NCBI RefSeq assembly: GCF_024713945.1
Contig: NW_027461514.1
Span: 372,001-436,000, forward strand
From: Dermatophagoides farinae
Lineage: Eukaryota; Arthropoda; Arachnida; Sarcoptiformes; Pyroglyphidae
Reading direction: 5' to 3'
DNA: 64,000 bases
Part shown: positions 9,595 through 20,161 of the stretch, piece after piece
Position numbering within the stretch: the stretch's first letter is position 1
How the letters are laid out: each line of letters starts with the position of its first letter
Position numbers and translations under genes: made by a program
The notes under the pieces: generated by a model
Seen by the model: the letters and a program-made list of their open reading frames with translations, nothing else
What the model was told of the DNA's origin: nothing
Databases searched by the model: none

Positions 9595-10576
9595 TTATGT
9601 TGAATTCCAACACAAAGGACATTGTCCTCTTTTCAAACTAAAAATTTTTCATAACATTAACTTACAACCAGACTCTTGAGCAACTATTGTGAAACACATG
9701 GTTACAATTTCTGAGTTTCTTGACAATTTCGTTCGCATTAATAGTATCCAAACATATAGCGCATACCACTGCTTCTTTTATTTTGTGATCTTTCAAACTA
9801 TCAAAGTCTTTTTTAGTTAATTTTCTATAAATTTTACTATTATTTATTCCACCTCTTAAATCAAAATTTACATTGAAATATAAGTTCATTAAAATACACG
9901 TCAAAACAAATTTCACCAAAGTACTGATAAAAAACAAATAGTTAAAGAGTTTAAGATGAGGTTTGATTGTATTTCTTTTGTAAATCCACAATGTGCAAAA
10001 CCAGAAACTACTCAAAATATAATTTACCAGTACTAAACATATATTTGTTTCCCAATTCGAAGCAGTAATTAAGTGTGGCAGTATTCTCAGAAATTCTTCG
10101 GAGCTTAAGCTATTGTAAGTCACAATATTAGCCACCGACAATGCCCGAAATATCAAAGTAACCACGTTTACTAAAAAACATGTCGAAAATAATACTTCAT
10201 GGTATCCATTAAACACTAATAATGATGATAAATTAAATCTTTGAATGATCAAAATTGTAAATAATGGTAGAAATGTAAAAATCAAGAAATGTGTATTAAT
10301 TAAAATCACAAACTGACTAATCACATCGGGATTCAGGCTTCCAAGTTGTATTAACGTATTATTACTGTCTGCTCTAACCGAATTATTATAAAAAAAATTT
10401 TTAAAATAAGAATTGATACGAGTATATAGTTTTTTGGCGAACTTATATATCTTAGTTAAATAAATCTCACTTCGAACCGTCAAAGAAAAAAAAAAAATTA
10501 GTTTTTCAGCTAGCTTGTTGCCATGCATAATATTCATCCTTAATCGATCAAATTGCGTCCAAACAATAGATAACAT
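9595..10576 (-). CDS. multi-pass membrane RING-H2 E3 ubiquitin ligase; one 28-nt intron
   Basis: Exons 10576-9666 and 9637-9595 give 317 aa. The first 240 residues carry about four to five hydrophobic membrane segments (for example FVILINTHFLIFTFLPLFTI). The C-terminus is a RING-H2: C272, C275, C291, H293, H296, C299, C310, C313. Without splicing the frame stops at SRVWL and loses the last cysteine pair; removing the intron restores SRVWFLKRGQCPLCWNST and a full eight-ligand RING. The arrangement (membrane region then C-terminal RING-H2 with a WF.....CP.C ending) is like ER ligases of the HRD1/RNF139/RNF145 type, but at 317 aa it is short and I do not assign an orthologue. Likely role: membrane-anchored ubiquitin transfer, perhaps ER quality control. 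Divergent from eIF2B-epsilon over 104 bp. Confidence 0.82.
9638..9665 (-). other. ultrashort spliceosomal intron, 28 nt
   Basis: Minus-strand segment starts GTAAGTTAATG and ends TTTTTAG. It splits a Phe codon (TT|T) and its removal supplies the last two zinc-binding cysteines of the RING finger, strong independent evidence that it is spliced. Confidence 0.92.
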
Positions 10577-10680
10577 TTGCTTTAGTTCCCATTTTAAAGG
10601 ATTTAATCTAGCTAAATATTTAAAATTATTTTTGTCTTTTATTTCTATATTAATCCATAATTAACGTTTTTGTTTATTAG

Positions 10681-12612
10681 ATGAGTGAAATATTACCTTT
10701 AGTTGTAAATTGTCAGTTAGCAGTTTCATCCACCAAAGATGACGTCTTTCTGTATTTAATTGGTCAGTTTAATTTAGCAAAAAAACGAACTCATTCATTG
10801 GTTTTGACTTTAACCGATTACTATGAGGCTGGAGGCAGAACTGTATTTTTTTGTGCTTCAAAAATCAGCCCTTACTTTAATAAATTATATAAGCAAATTA
10901 TTAAAAAATTTAAGCATAAGCTCACTATTTATGATTTTGATCTAGACGATAAGCTGGTTAATGACATTGAGCTAATTAAATTGCTCTTGAAAACTCACTA
11001 CAATAAGTTAGTTAATGGATGCATTATCGTTTATCCCATTCACATAAAACTCGACTGCTTCCAAAAGCTACATAAGTTCACGACGGTTTGCAAGAGCCAG
11101 TCGACTGAGCTTTTAATGATTTCAATAACCAATGAAAAAAAATATGAAACGTATGGCGAATTATGCGAATTTATTTTAACCAATCCTAACGGAAAAGAAT
11201 TTTACTTCTGGTCTAAATGTTGTAAATCTGACGATACAGAACTTAAAAACAATGTGCTAGATATTAAAAATGATATTTTAACTAGAGCATATTCTGATTC
11301 CTTACGATCATCTATCGATTCATCAATTCTTTACTCACCAAAAGTTTTTTCGAATAACGCTATTGAAACTATTTATTACTCTGAAGAATTTAAAGACGTG
11401 ACAGACATACTAAAACACGCTCATTGTGATGTTTCAAGCCTGCCTTCTATATTTCTTTTTCCACATAAACTGGATAAAGAATTTACTCTCAATATTAAAT
11501 CTTTCTATTGTCTGTTCAACAACATAAAAATGTCAGCTAAACAATTAGATAGCTCGACGCATGAACAAGAGATTTCAGAATTTGTTTACGACAAAAACAG
11601 CAATAGCTTATTTTTTAGCGACTTTGTACGGGCACAACACGCAGATTTTGATCAAAAAAGGTTTATAAATGCGTTTATTTTTTCAAACACCTCGATTAAT
11701 CAGACTTGTACTGTTTCTAATTCAGTCATTTTACCTGGTTGTAACTTATGCTTGTCCAACTCTATTTCTAACTGCATAATTGGTCCAGATGTTTGTTTCG
11801 ACTCAGAACCAAAACTCGACTTTTCTAATTTATTTATCACAAGTGACAAATTCATTGTAGAAAAAATTAGTGAAGCCGGTAAGACGGATGTAATCGAACT
11901 TTCTCCAACTATATATGCTATCAAGCTTACTGAAAACGAAGTGGCAAATTTAAATTTCAGCCGCAAACCTGCTTTTTTATCTAAAAATAGTAGATTTGGT
12001 GAACATATTCAGGATGTCGTTGATTTTTTTTTTGAGGAAGATTCTTCTTCCTGGAACGAACTACAAGAAGAAAACAGTGAAAAAGAAGAGCAAGAAGATG
12101 AAAAAAAAAATGAAAAAAACGAATTTGAAAAAGAGAAATCGTTAAATAGACCAAACGCGGGATCGACAGCGTTTAGTGATTTTAAACATGAACTGTACGA
12201 GTTGATAGTAGAATCGTCACATTTACCCAGGAAATATTTGCTCATGGAAGCGAAAAATTTACGCATATCGTTTATGTTGGACCACACCGACCTAATTCGT
12301 GGTATCGTTTCTATAATGATAGACGAAATTTTCGACAAATCATCGGAGGAAGCTGCGTTGTTTATTGAACAATATGGATTTGAAGATATGTTAGAAGAGC
12401 TAATTTTCAATGAGAAAGATATATCAGTTTTTTACGAAGCTTTAGAGGAAAACTGTAAACAAAAGGATAAACTCTTTATCACAATCATCACGTCATTTGA
12501 ATACTTATTAGATGACAACGAGTTATTATATCTTTTTGAACCTAAGTTTCACTCGACGAAAAAAGCTATTGCTAAGTATATTGAATGGAAAGAAAAACAG
12601 CAAAATATATAG
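10681..12612 (+). CDS. EIF2B5: translation initiation factor eIF2B subunit epsilon
   Basis: 643-aa protein with the eIF2B-epsilon layout. The N-terminus is a nucleotidyltransferase-like domain (about 1-240, starting PLVVNCQLAVSSTKDDVFLY). A left-handed beta-helix of hexapeptide repeats follows (about 335-375, VSNSVILPGCNLCLSNSIS then NCIIGPDVCF). Next come a Glu/Lys-rich acidic linker (about 445-485) and a C-terminal HEAT-like W2/eIF5C domain (about 500-643) ending with the aromatic/acidic box AIAKYIEWKEKQQ. eIF2B-epsilon is the catalytic GDP-GTP exchange subunit for eIF2, acting through the W2 domain. The nucleotidyltransferase signature is degenerate, as in known epsilon subunits. The human protein is about 720 aa, so this version is modestly shortened. 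ATG follows a TTATTAG that looks like a splice acceptor but needs no splice. Confidence 0.85.
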   Translation: MSEILPLVVNCQLAVSSTKDDVFLYLIGQFNLAKKRTHSLVLTLTDYYEAGGRTVFFCASKISPYFNKLYKQIIKKFKHKLTIYDFDLDDKLVNDIELIKLLLKTHYNKLVNGCIIVYPIHIKLDCFQKLHKFTTVCKSQSTELLMISITNEKKYETYGELCEFILTNPNGKEFYFWSKCCKSDDTELKNNVLDIKNDILTRAYSDSLRSSIDSSILYSPKVFSNNAIETIYYSEEFKDVTDILKHAHCDVSSLPSIFLFPHKLDKEFTLNIKSFYCLFNNIKMSAKQLDSSTHEQEISEFVYDKNSNSLFFSDFVRAQHADFDQKRFINAFIFSNTSINQTCTVSNSVILPGCNLCLSNSISNCIIGPDVCFDSEPKLDFSNLFITSDKFIVEKISEAGKTDVIELSPTIYAIKLTENEVANLNFSRKPAFLSKNSRFGEHIQDVVDFFFEEDSSSWNELQEENSEKEEQEDEKKNEKNEFEKEKSLNRPNAGSTAFSDFKHELYELIVESSHLPRKYLLMEAKNLRISFMLDHTDLIRGIVSIMIDEIFDKSSEEAALFIEQYGFEDMLEELIFNEKDISVFYEALEENCKQKDKLFITIITSFEYLLDDNELLYLFEPKFHSTKKAIAKYIEWKEKQQNI

Positions 12613-12738
12613 TACGTTAATTATGCATCGCGCAAAAAAAATATTCAGAATTACATGCTTCGTCTTTTAAGGTATTTGCATTATAATTTACCGCATGCAC
12701 TAGGAACGTCTGATTGTTTAAATAAACTATAAAGTAAA

Positions 12739-14286
12739 ATGAATTCGCCTATCTACTCAAGAAGGCCTAACTGTTTAGATAATCGACTCAATAAACGCAA
12801 ATCGCTAGGTTCTAGAAAACTAGTTCGTGATCCTTTGAGTACTGGGACTCAAACAGAACTAAATGAGGTCCATGCTCAACTAAGCCACTCGATTGAAGCT
12901 CATCTTTGTGATACTACCAAAAAACACGAACGTAGACATAATAATCGAGCAAACCTTAATAAATCGTCTGGACAAAAAGGTAAATACAATGGTAAACGCG
13001 ACTTCTCAAATGGCACGTTTCAGTTTCTAGGTTGCGAACGTTGCTCAAAGCTTAACTTCGAGTCTGGATGTCCAGTCAGTAATACTGATAAATCTATTAA
13101 GTTGATTAACGTTTCAGTCCCGTTTGATTCCATCTCAAACTCATTATCAAATATTTTAAATAAAAGTGATAGATCTGATCTAGACCTTCGAAAAAAAATA
13201 AATCTGTCTCCTTATCAATCTAATTATCATCATGAATATGGCGAATGCCCTGATCAGTGGAAATCTTATTCCGATTGTGTACCTCAAGGAAATCCCGTGA
13301 AGAATTACTGTTCGTCAAGCTTTAACTCTTATAGCAGTTTTTGCGATCCAGAACGCCCGGCTAACTCACAGTCAAACACTATTTTCAGACCTGCTACGAA
13401 TGTTCACGATCTCCAACATCAAAACAGCGCTGGCTCCGACAAAATCAATCAGCAATTTGACGAAGCTAAAACTGTTTTGACTACAGTACAGCCAACCAAC
13501 TATCAAAACAATGATAAAAATTTTTACGACGGAGATTATAAGTATCTGAGCTTGAATCGGGAATTCAGACTGGCGCCAAATATGCAACCTATTGGAACTT
13601 TTAATACACATAATTATAATTGTCCGCCACGCACGATTGCTAGATGTGTTAATAATACTTCACATACTCAGGTGCCTTTACAATGTTTTACAGATGGTAG
13701 AAACTTTTACTATGTTGTGCAAGAAACGCCTCAATTTATTCAACCTCTATACAACGGCTCAAATGATTTTCAGCCATGCCTTGTCGATGATGAAAAGTTC
13801 TATCTTATGAATGGACCTCAACGACAGTTCACTGCAAATGGACCTCAACAAACTTCTCAAGTTCCTTTAAATTTCATGAACAAAAGCGTTAGTATGGATA
13901 CCGGAAATGCCATAAAAATTTCGCCCGAAGCAACTGTCAGCCAGTACATCAAACTAGATGATTACATTCAAAACAAAGAAAGAGACTGTTCTCAATACAA
14001 TTCCAATTACACCAAATCGCCGTCTATCAATCTTCCTAAATCGTCTTATAGAGACAGAGCGAACAGTTTTAACGTGACCAGCGAGTGTTTATCTACGGAA
14101 GAAAAACCAAAGTCCAGTGTTTCTGATTGTAACGACCAAGATAATTACCCCACCACTCCACCTCGTTGCAATATGACGCATTCTAGACGACAAACTGTGT
14201 CTGTTGAAGTGCCAGACCTGCTTGCCACTATTGCACAAGCAATTAATGAAAGTGTCAATAACGAAAAAAAAACAGAGACTATGTGA
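12739..14286 (+). CDS. low-complexity Asn/Gln/Ser-rich hypothetical protein, 515 aa
   Basis: Clean frame from MNSPIYSRRPNCLDN to a TGA stop. Almost all of it looks disordered, rich in Asn, Ser, Gln, Tyr and Pro, with basic patches near the N-terminus (NKRKS, KKHERRHNNR). Two conserved-looking islands stand out: QFLGCERCSKLNFESGCP (about residues 95-112, a possible CxxC...C metal site) and the C-terminal helix VEVPDLLATIAQAINESV (about 489-506). Two near-copies of NGPQ(R/Q)QF/T occur around residues 357-372. The composition resembles RNA-granule or post-transcriptional regulators, but no domain is recognised. Its stop is 32 bp from the convergent debranching-enzyme gene. It contains an in-frame run of nine A near 14264, showing that homopolymers here are read correctly. 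Confidence 0.7.
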   Translation: MNSPIYSRRPNCLDNRLNKRKSLGSRKLVRDPLSTGTQTELNEVHAQLSHSIEAHLCDTTKKHERRHNNRANLNKSSGQKGKYNGKRDFSNGTFQFLGCERCSKLNFESGCPVSNTDKSIKLINVSVPFDSISNSLSNILNKSDRSDLDLRKKINLSPYQSNYHHEYGECPDQWKSYSDCVPQGNPVKNYCSSSFNSYSSFCDPERPANSQSNTIFRPATNVHDLQHQNSAGSDKINQQFDEAKTVLTTVQPTNYQNNDKNFYDGDYKYLSLNREFRLAPNMQPIGTFNTHNYNCPPRTIARCVNNTSHTQVPLQCFTDGRNFYYVVQETPQFIQPLYNGSNDFQPCLVDDEKFYLMNGPQRQFTANGPQQTSQVPLNFMNKSVSMDTGNAIKISPEATVSQYIKLDDYIQNKERDCSQYNSNYTKSPSINLPKSSYRDRANSFNVTSECLSTEEKPKSSVSDCNDQDNYPTTPPRCNMTHSRRQTVSVEVPDLLATIAQAINESVNNEKKTETM

Positions 14287-14318
14287 TTATCATAAATTCT
14301 CATATAAATCTACTATGT

Positions 14319-17300
14319 TTAATAATTTTGCTGTGTTTTGATAAAAATCTTTGATGAGATGTCTTGCTCGCGTTTATATTCTAAAGTTTCGAAAAAAAAC
14401 CACAGCAAGCAACTAATTGACCAGGCTTGCGCTTGACAGCTGTGTACGTTATACTCACCGTTCGCGTTAGTCAGCTCCGGCAAAGAATACCACGGTCCTT
14501 GTTTTATTGTTTTCTCCTGATTGCTAAACAAATGTCCTATAAGCATGTTTAAATTCGGAAACAACTGCTGAATTTTGCGGTTTTTTTTTTGAGCGCATAT
14601 AGCGGAACACCAGAAACTTGATATCCACAACCATTCGGGGCCGTTGTGGTAACTGGCCCCATGAGCCGTGTTAGCGTCTGTTGAGTCGTTGTAGTTATCG
14701 TAATAAGGAACGTAAAGTGAATGAAATGGCGCTAGTGTTTTAATTCCAATCTGCTTCGGGTCGCCAAGCAGTTCTTTCTTAGTCAGCAAAATGTGGGATA
14801 TTATTGTATCTTCGTCAAATACATCTGGAATCAATGTTAAAGCTATAAGTGCGTTGGGTCGCAATAAATCGTTGTGACTGGGATCAGCACAGCCTATTAA
14901 ATCGTTTATGTAAATTTCTTCTTCCTCGTTTGAAAAAATCGTTCGTTTTCTAGTCGTGTACATCACGCTTATGTTTTTTTCTAAATCGCGTTTCCAGCAA
15001 TGAAGATATTCATAAACTGAGCTGGATAAATTCACAACTCCACGTTCATTCAAAGATAACACCCAACGAATCGAATATAAGCAAAGTGCTGTAAGCTCAA
15101 TAGGTGCGCCGTTGCGCGATGTAGAAGGAACACCTTTGTTTTTAGCTTCGACGGAACTCCCCATTTTATCCATCCACGTTAGACAGTTGTGTTTGTTTCC
15201 TCCTACAATGAATGAATTTTCATCTTTTTTCAAAGTTATATGAAAACCTTCCTCTGTCATGTGCTCGTCAATCTCAGGGCCTGCATTTTCTTCGATAAAA
15301 TCAATACCTTCCTCATAAATCAATAAAAGTTTTATTAAAAGATCAATAATCTTAAATTTGCGTTTTTTCGTGCTGTTTTTCCCTTTTAATGGGTCAGCTT
15401 CAACGTAAGTTTGCAAAAAATCAATACATCGCGGTGAATATTTGTCGTAACAAATAGCGGTGTAAAACAAAAACCAAATTGCATCTCTGCAGTTGTATCT
15501 TGGTTTTGTACCTCCATCTAGCAAATTAGGAACCAAATAATGCCTGGTCACTTGCAAATATGAAACTATAATTGATTCAAGCTCGTCAAAACGTTCTGTT
15601 GTCACAAACAAGCCAGGCGCACTGATAAACGTATCTCTACCCCACTCACGCATGTAGGAGTTGGCGAAGTGCGGTAATCCAGCACTTGTAGAAAATCGTA
15701 TAGACTCAGATAGTTGTGTGTCATTTACTATTCCTGTAAACTGAGTCGATGCTAACAACAACATTCGAGGCAAATCATCTATGTAAGTTTCCATATACCT
15801 TATTCTAGAAAGTTTTTTTATGCACAAAAGCCCGGACCAAAGCGTAATACAGTTCTCGAATGAAAAAATAAAACGATATGGAGCTCGAGTTGTTTAGTTC
15901 TTCTAAATTTGTCAGCGTATTTGTAACAAAACCCTTCCAATCAATGTCCGTGTGTGAAAATGGATGATTCAATAATCTGTTTTTGAAATAAGTCATATAG
16001 TCGTTGTCGCGTACTTCGTCTTGAAAAAAAACCATAATACTCTAGCATTTCTGTGTTTTTTCGTTTTGCAATTATTCCGCGAATTGATTCATTTATAGCG
16101 TCTACAGCGCCCACGATACCAGCGTATGCTACTGGTCTAATATCTGGAAAACTGAATAGCGCAGTAACGTTAGAATTACGATTTATTTCTTCTCGTTCTG
16201 CTGACCATAAAAGATAATTTAAATGAATATCGCTGACTAGCTTGGCTGATTTATTTATCAATTTTATATTTGGGTAATAACCAAAAGTAGTCGTTTCGAA
16301 AATAAGCAACGTACCTGGAAGCAAGTTATTTATTTGTAGTAACGTAAATCGTTGATCACTCGTATAATGAAGCAAACCTTCCGGCATTTGCTGCTCGACA
16401 GACACGTCATCAATCATTCTAGAGTAACTTATGAGTTTTAAATTGTCACCTTTAAACTTATGATTAATATGAGAATATGGTGTGGCATCAATAAAGCCTG
16501 ACTTAACTAGAAAATATAAAATTAACCCAGTAATATGATCTGTTTTGCTTAAAATATACGTCGTTTCATCAAACTGTACAAAATTAGTAGATACAATTTG
16601 TCTTTTTGACCATTCCTTATGCAGTTTTAAAAGACAAGCTTTAACTGAAAGTACGTTTGATACTGGAAATTCTGTTGAAACTACGTTGTTGGTGTTTCCA
16701 TATTGGTCTCGTCTTTGTGGTAAGTCAGGAGAGCACATCCACTTTTGGTTTGATTGGAATTTGAAATATATTTTGTTGTCAGTTTGGTTATCTAGCTGTA
16801 TGTTTTACGTAGTATGGCATATCTTTAGGAACCGAGTCGTCTGATTTTATTTTTACTGTGTACTTGTTTTTTCCAACCATCTGCACTTGTTATTAACTTC
16901 AAATTTCTATATTTCTTCATAAATTCGGTCTCCCTAAAGTGTATGGTATTAGATTTTTTGTCTATATTAATAAATTTGTTGTCAAAAGAAACAGAGTCGT
17001 AATTGTACAGATCTGAATAAAAAGCATCATCGTAAACTACACTCGGATTTACGTTGTGCAAAAATTCGTAACCAAATACCGACCCTAACGCACAACCGCT
17101 CCAAATTACAACCGCTGTGTTTATCAACAAATCCGTTCCTCTATTCAACTTTATAGGCGTTTCATTGTCGTGAGTACAATCATAAAACAAGTTCATTGAG
17201 CCAGAATCGTGTAAATAACAACCGGCTAGCCCGTATGTTCTTACCGTAGTTAAGAGTTTCTTGAAACTCCAACGAGTTTGGTAACAAGCTGATTTCTCTT

Positions 17301-19044
17301 ATCGCACTACCAAAAAATTCCTTATGGGTTATTGTGGCATTTCGATAAATTGAGTAAACCAAATCTGCTGCGTTGTACGTTTGCAAAGTTTCACGCACTA
17401 ACAGATCTATTCCTAAAGCTCTACTGTATGCTTTGTCGTGCGCAGGAGAATTTGTGAACAGTTCAGCAACACGATTAAATGAGGTTTTTATTTGTCTCAT
17501 TGCAGAAGTGATTAATCTGCCAATCCAAGGCGGCGTTGTGTGACAATTGTCAATACGAACTCCATCAAATAATTCTGCCGTGTCTTTTGCATATTGAATC
17601 ATGTAATCAATCAGGTCTTGGGAATCTTGCTCGTACCGAAATTTCACGCAATCAGACCAACAGTTGAGCTTTCTTGACATGTAGATAAAACAGCCGGGGC
17701 CAATGAAAGACTTCGAATTATCCCAATTCATAATCCATCCGTTGTTAGCTAAATAATACTCCGTATTCAACTGATCCTTGTATTGAATTTTGGTGAAATA
17801 CCTAGGCATAATGCAGTTCCAATGGTTCTTTTCAATGGTTTTATTTGGTTGTGAAAGCTTGCCGTAAAGAGAGCCTTTAAGAGCAAATATTATTGACTCG
17901 TAAATTTCTTTCTCCCAAGCCTGCAACTGTTTTTGTATTAAACTAATACATTTTGAAAGGGTAAGTTTGTTAATTAAGGTTTTGAAATTGACGATACCAC
18001 GGAACACGAAATTCTTACTTGTCCCTACGCAAGTACGTAATTCCGCCATTAGTTTGTTAATTTCATATTCGTCCGCCGGTTCATTTTGAGAAAAAAATGG
18101 CTGTAACTTTCGAGTCGCGAAAGTTTTGGCTGATCATTTTTTAGAGCGTCGTTTTTGCTTTCGTCCAACATTGTTATTGTTTTTTCTACGTTTATCATAA
18201 ACCATTCTTTCAAAGCAAGTCTGCTCTGAAATACTTTTACAATCAAATTAATTTTTTTCCTCTGAGTCGATCTGGTCGTTTAATCCGTGTATTTTGTTGT
18301 CTATTATGTCAGCATTCAAATTGTAAAATAGCTCATCAATGTAAATAGCGCAGTTTAGCCATGGACTGTTTATCTGGTTGTAAGCCCAGTTCGGATTGTC
18401 GCGAATAATTTGCGCGTCAAAGCTGCAGTGATTTAAAACGAGATCGGTGATAAAACTCAGATTTGGAACACTTTTAAATACCGCCCGGATCAGATTGAGC
18501 TGTGCAGGTTTTGGGATAGTTTTATCGATAAAGTTTTCGGAGTAATTGTGAAAATCTTGGAGGCTGTATGCGCTGCCTGAGGCACCTCGCTTAACTAAAG
18601 GCGTTAAGTGCACAGTAGTATATCCAAGTTTTCGTAAAAAACTTAAACTGTTCGTGCCATTTATAAAGCTGGTTAAGTCGATGTGAGATCACCGTAACAA
18701 TAAGAAGATCTTGAGGTCGGTTTTCAGTTTTGGTACGGCCATGAACCATGGCGTAAGAAGCGTCAGACCGCGACTCTTCGTCTTCCACCATTTTGCTGAG
18801 CCAAATCTTCATTGTGCCACTGCATTTCAGCTGAATGCTGAGGGAAAAGCCATTTAAAAAGTCTCCCTGGATTTTAAATTTTTCCGTTTGCGAGTTTCCC
18901 CAACGGATATTTATAAATGCCGTATTAACATAGAAAGGGTGGCTCTGCGGAACAATTAGTTTCCAGTTCTTCATTGAAATAAAATCTTACGTCATTACCG
19001 TTGAACAGCTCGCTTTCTGCGTTGAAACTATAACGATAAACCAT
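14319..19044 (-). CDS. AGL: glycogen debranching enzyme, frame-broken
   Basis: Spans about 4.7 kb, near the usual length of about 1530 aa. Order on the minus strand: an N-terminal beta domain (SHPFYVNTAFINIRWG); the glucanotransferase domain (KWHEQFKF, LGYTTVHLTPL, LVLNHCSFD, then GVRIDNCHTTP with the nucleophilic Asp); CTHDNETP; and the C-terminal amylo-1,6-glucosidase domain (AGLPHFANSYMREWGRDTFI, GGTKPRYNCRDAIWF, CLTWMDKMGSS, GPEWLW, QAQAWSI). The enzyme moves maltotriosyl units and hydrolyses the alpha-1,6 branch of glycogen in the cytosol. All key motifs survive, but at least eight frame changes are needed. Most are one surplus base in an A/T run: A6 at 18636, T7 at 18252, T6 at 16867, A8 at 16024, T7 at 15813. 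The run at 18091 seems one short. Possible tiny introns at 18969-18990 and 17226-17244 would explain two others. Start taken as ATG 19044. Either consensus errors or a young pseudogene. Confidence 0.85.
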
Positions 19045-19121
19045 GATAACAAAAACTAAGAGTGATATAAAATTATCAAACGCGTTTTGAAACAAATGAA
19101 TTGTTTGTTGATATATAATTT

Positions 19122-19956
19122 TTAAACTTGATAAGAAATTTGTATTGAGGGAAAGCCGAAACAGATAGTACGCGCTGTTCCTTGATGCGTTTGATTAAGT
19201 TTTTAACATCGGTGGTTTCGAGCAAATTGCGCTTTTAACAGTTTGATAAGAGTCAAAGCAATAATAGCCGTTCCGGTTCTGCCAACACCGGCAGAACAAT
19301 GAATTAGGATATTTCCGTTTTTGTTATGATTGAGCAAAGAAGCGTGTTTGTCGCTGAAGCTGAGCAGAAAATCGCTCAATGCTGGAACATCAGGAGCGCA
19401 ATCATCTTCCCACTGAAAGAAATGGTAGTGTGTTAATTTGTGAACTTCCACGTCGTTTTTTGATATTGTTAACTGTCTGATGACGACAGAATCGGTTTTT
19501 TTGCATGCTGTCGATGTCTATCGTATATTCTTCGTAGCATCGGCCATGCAGCTGCCAGTACGGATAAAATTTTTTCAACTCGACTTCTGCCAGGTCACCG
19601 CCCAGAGTGAGAATAACTTTGACGTTTGTGAGCGCGCAACATTTCGCAGAATGCGCTCATTGTGTGGAGCAACGGACATTGCGAAGCAATGTATTTTGTT
19701 TTCGTCGTCTTCTAGGGGTTGAATCCAGGAAGCATTGACGTACTTCTCGTTGGTGGTCAAAACTATTCGGTTAAAGTCAAATGGTTTTATCGAGTTGTAT
19801 CTGTTTAAGCTTTGGAAATTTTCACCGCTTCGGTTGCTTTGGTTCTAATGTTTTCAAAATCTAAAATTTTTTTCCTGACAACATACTGAATTTATCAATA
19901 GCTACTAAATCGTGCCATTCTTTCCTTAGTTCCGACTTATTTATCATCGGTGACAT
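19122..19956 (-). CDS. classical protein tyrosine phosphatase, frame-broken
   Basis: About 275 aa spread over several frames. In order: MSPMINKSELRKEWHDL; NRYNSIKPFDFNRIVL and YVNASWI (the NRY...D..RV and YINAS motifs of classical PTPs); VKVILTLG with FYPYW; THYHFFQWEDDCAPD (equivalent of the WPD region, with W-E-D in place of W-P-D); HCSAGVGRTGTAI with the catalytic Cys and Arg of the P-loop; and a tail RIKEQRAYY like the family's LR.QR..M. It removes phosphate from phosphotyrosine; no membrane or SH2 segment is seen, so a cytosolic single-domain enzyme. Frame breaks: run of 7 at 19496 one too long, run at 19867 one too short, and others near 19220, 19620 and 19790. Same orientation as the debranching gene, 77 bp upstream of it. 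Confidence 0.72.
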
Positions 19957-20161
19957 GCTCTAATGTATTTGCTGAAAAAGAACAAATTTGCAATATAATT
20001 GCCTAAAACGCATGGCATTATATTTTAAAGTTATATATTTTTTTTCTGGACATTGCCGCTCTAAATATCAGTATTAATGATTATAATTAATTCTTGAAAA
20101 ATTTCTTTTCTTTTTTATACTTGCGGCTTATAAAAATATCTTTTGCTCGTAATAACAAGTT

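Noticed and set aside
10663-10680. Splice-acceptor-like TTATTAG directly before ATG of eIF2B-epsilon (and GTGTAG before the Aurora start) as evidence for spliced-leader trans-splicing
   Set aside because: Most other starts lack such an acceptor, and TAG before ATG is frequent by chance in AT-rich DNA.
17226-17244. Listing the 19-nt segment as a firm intron
   Set aside because: A one-base change repairs the same frame, and the gene has proven homopolymer breaks, so it is kept only as a finding.
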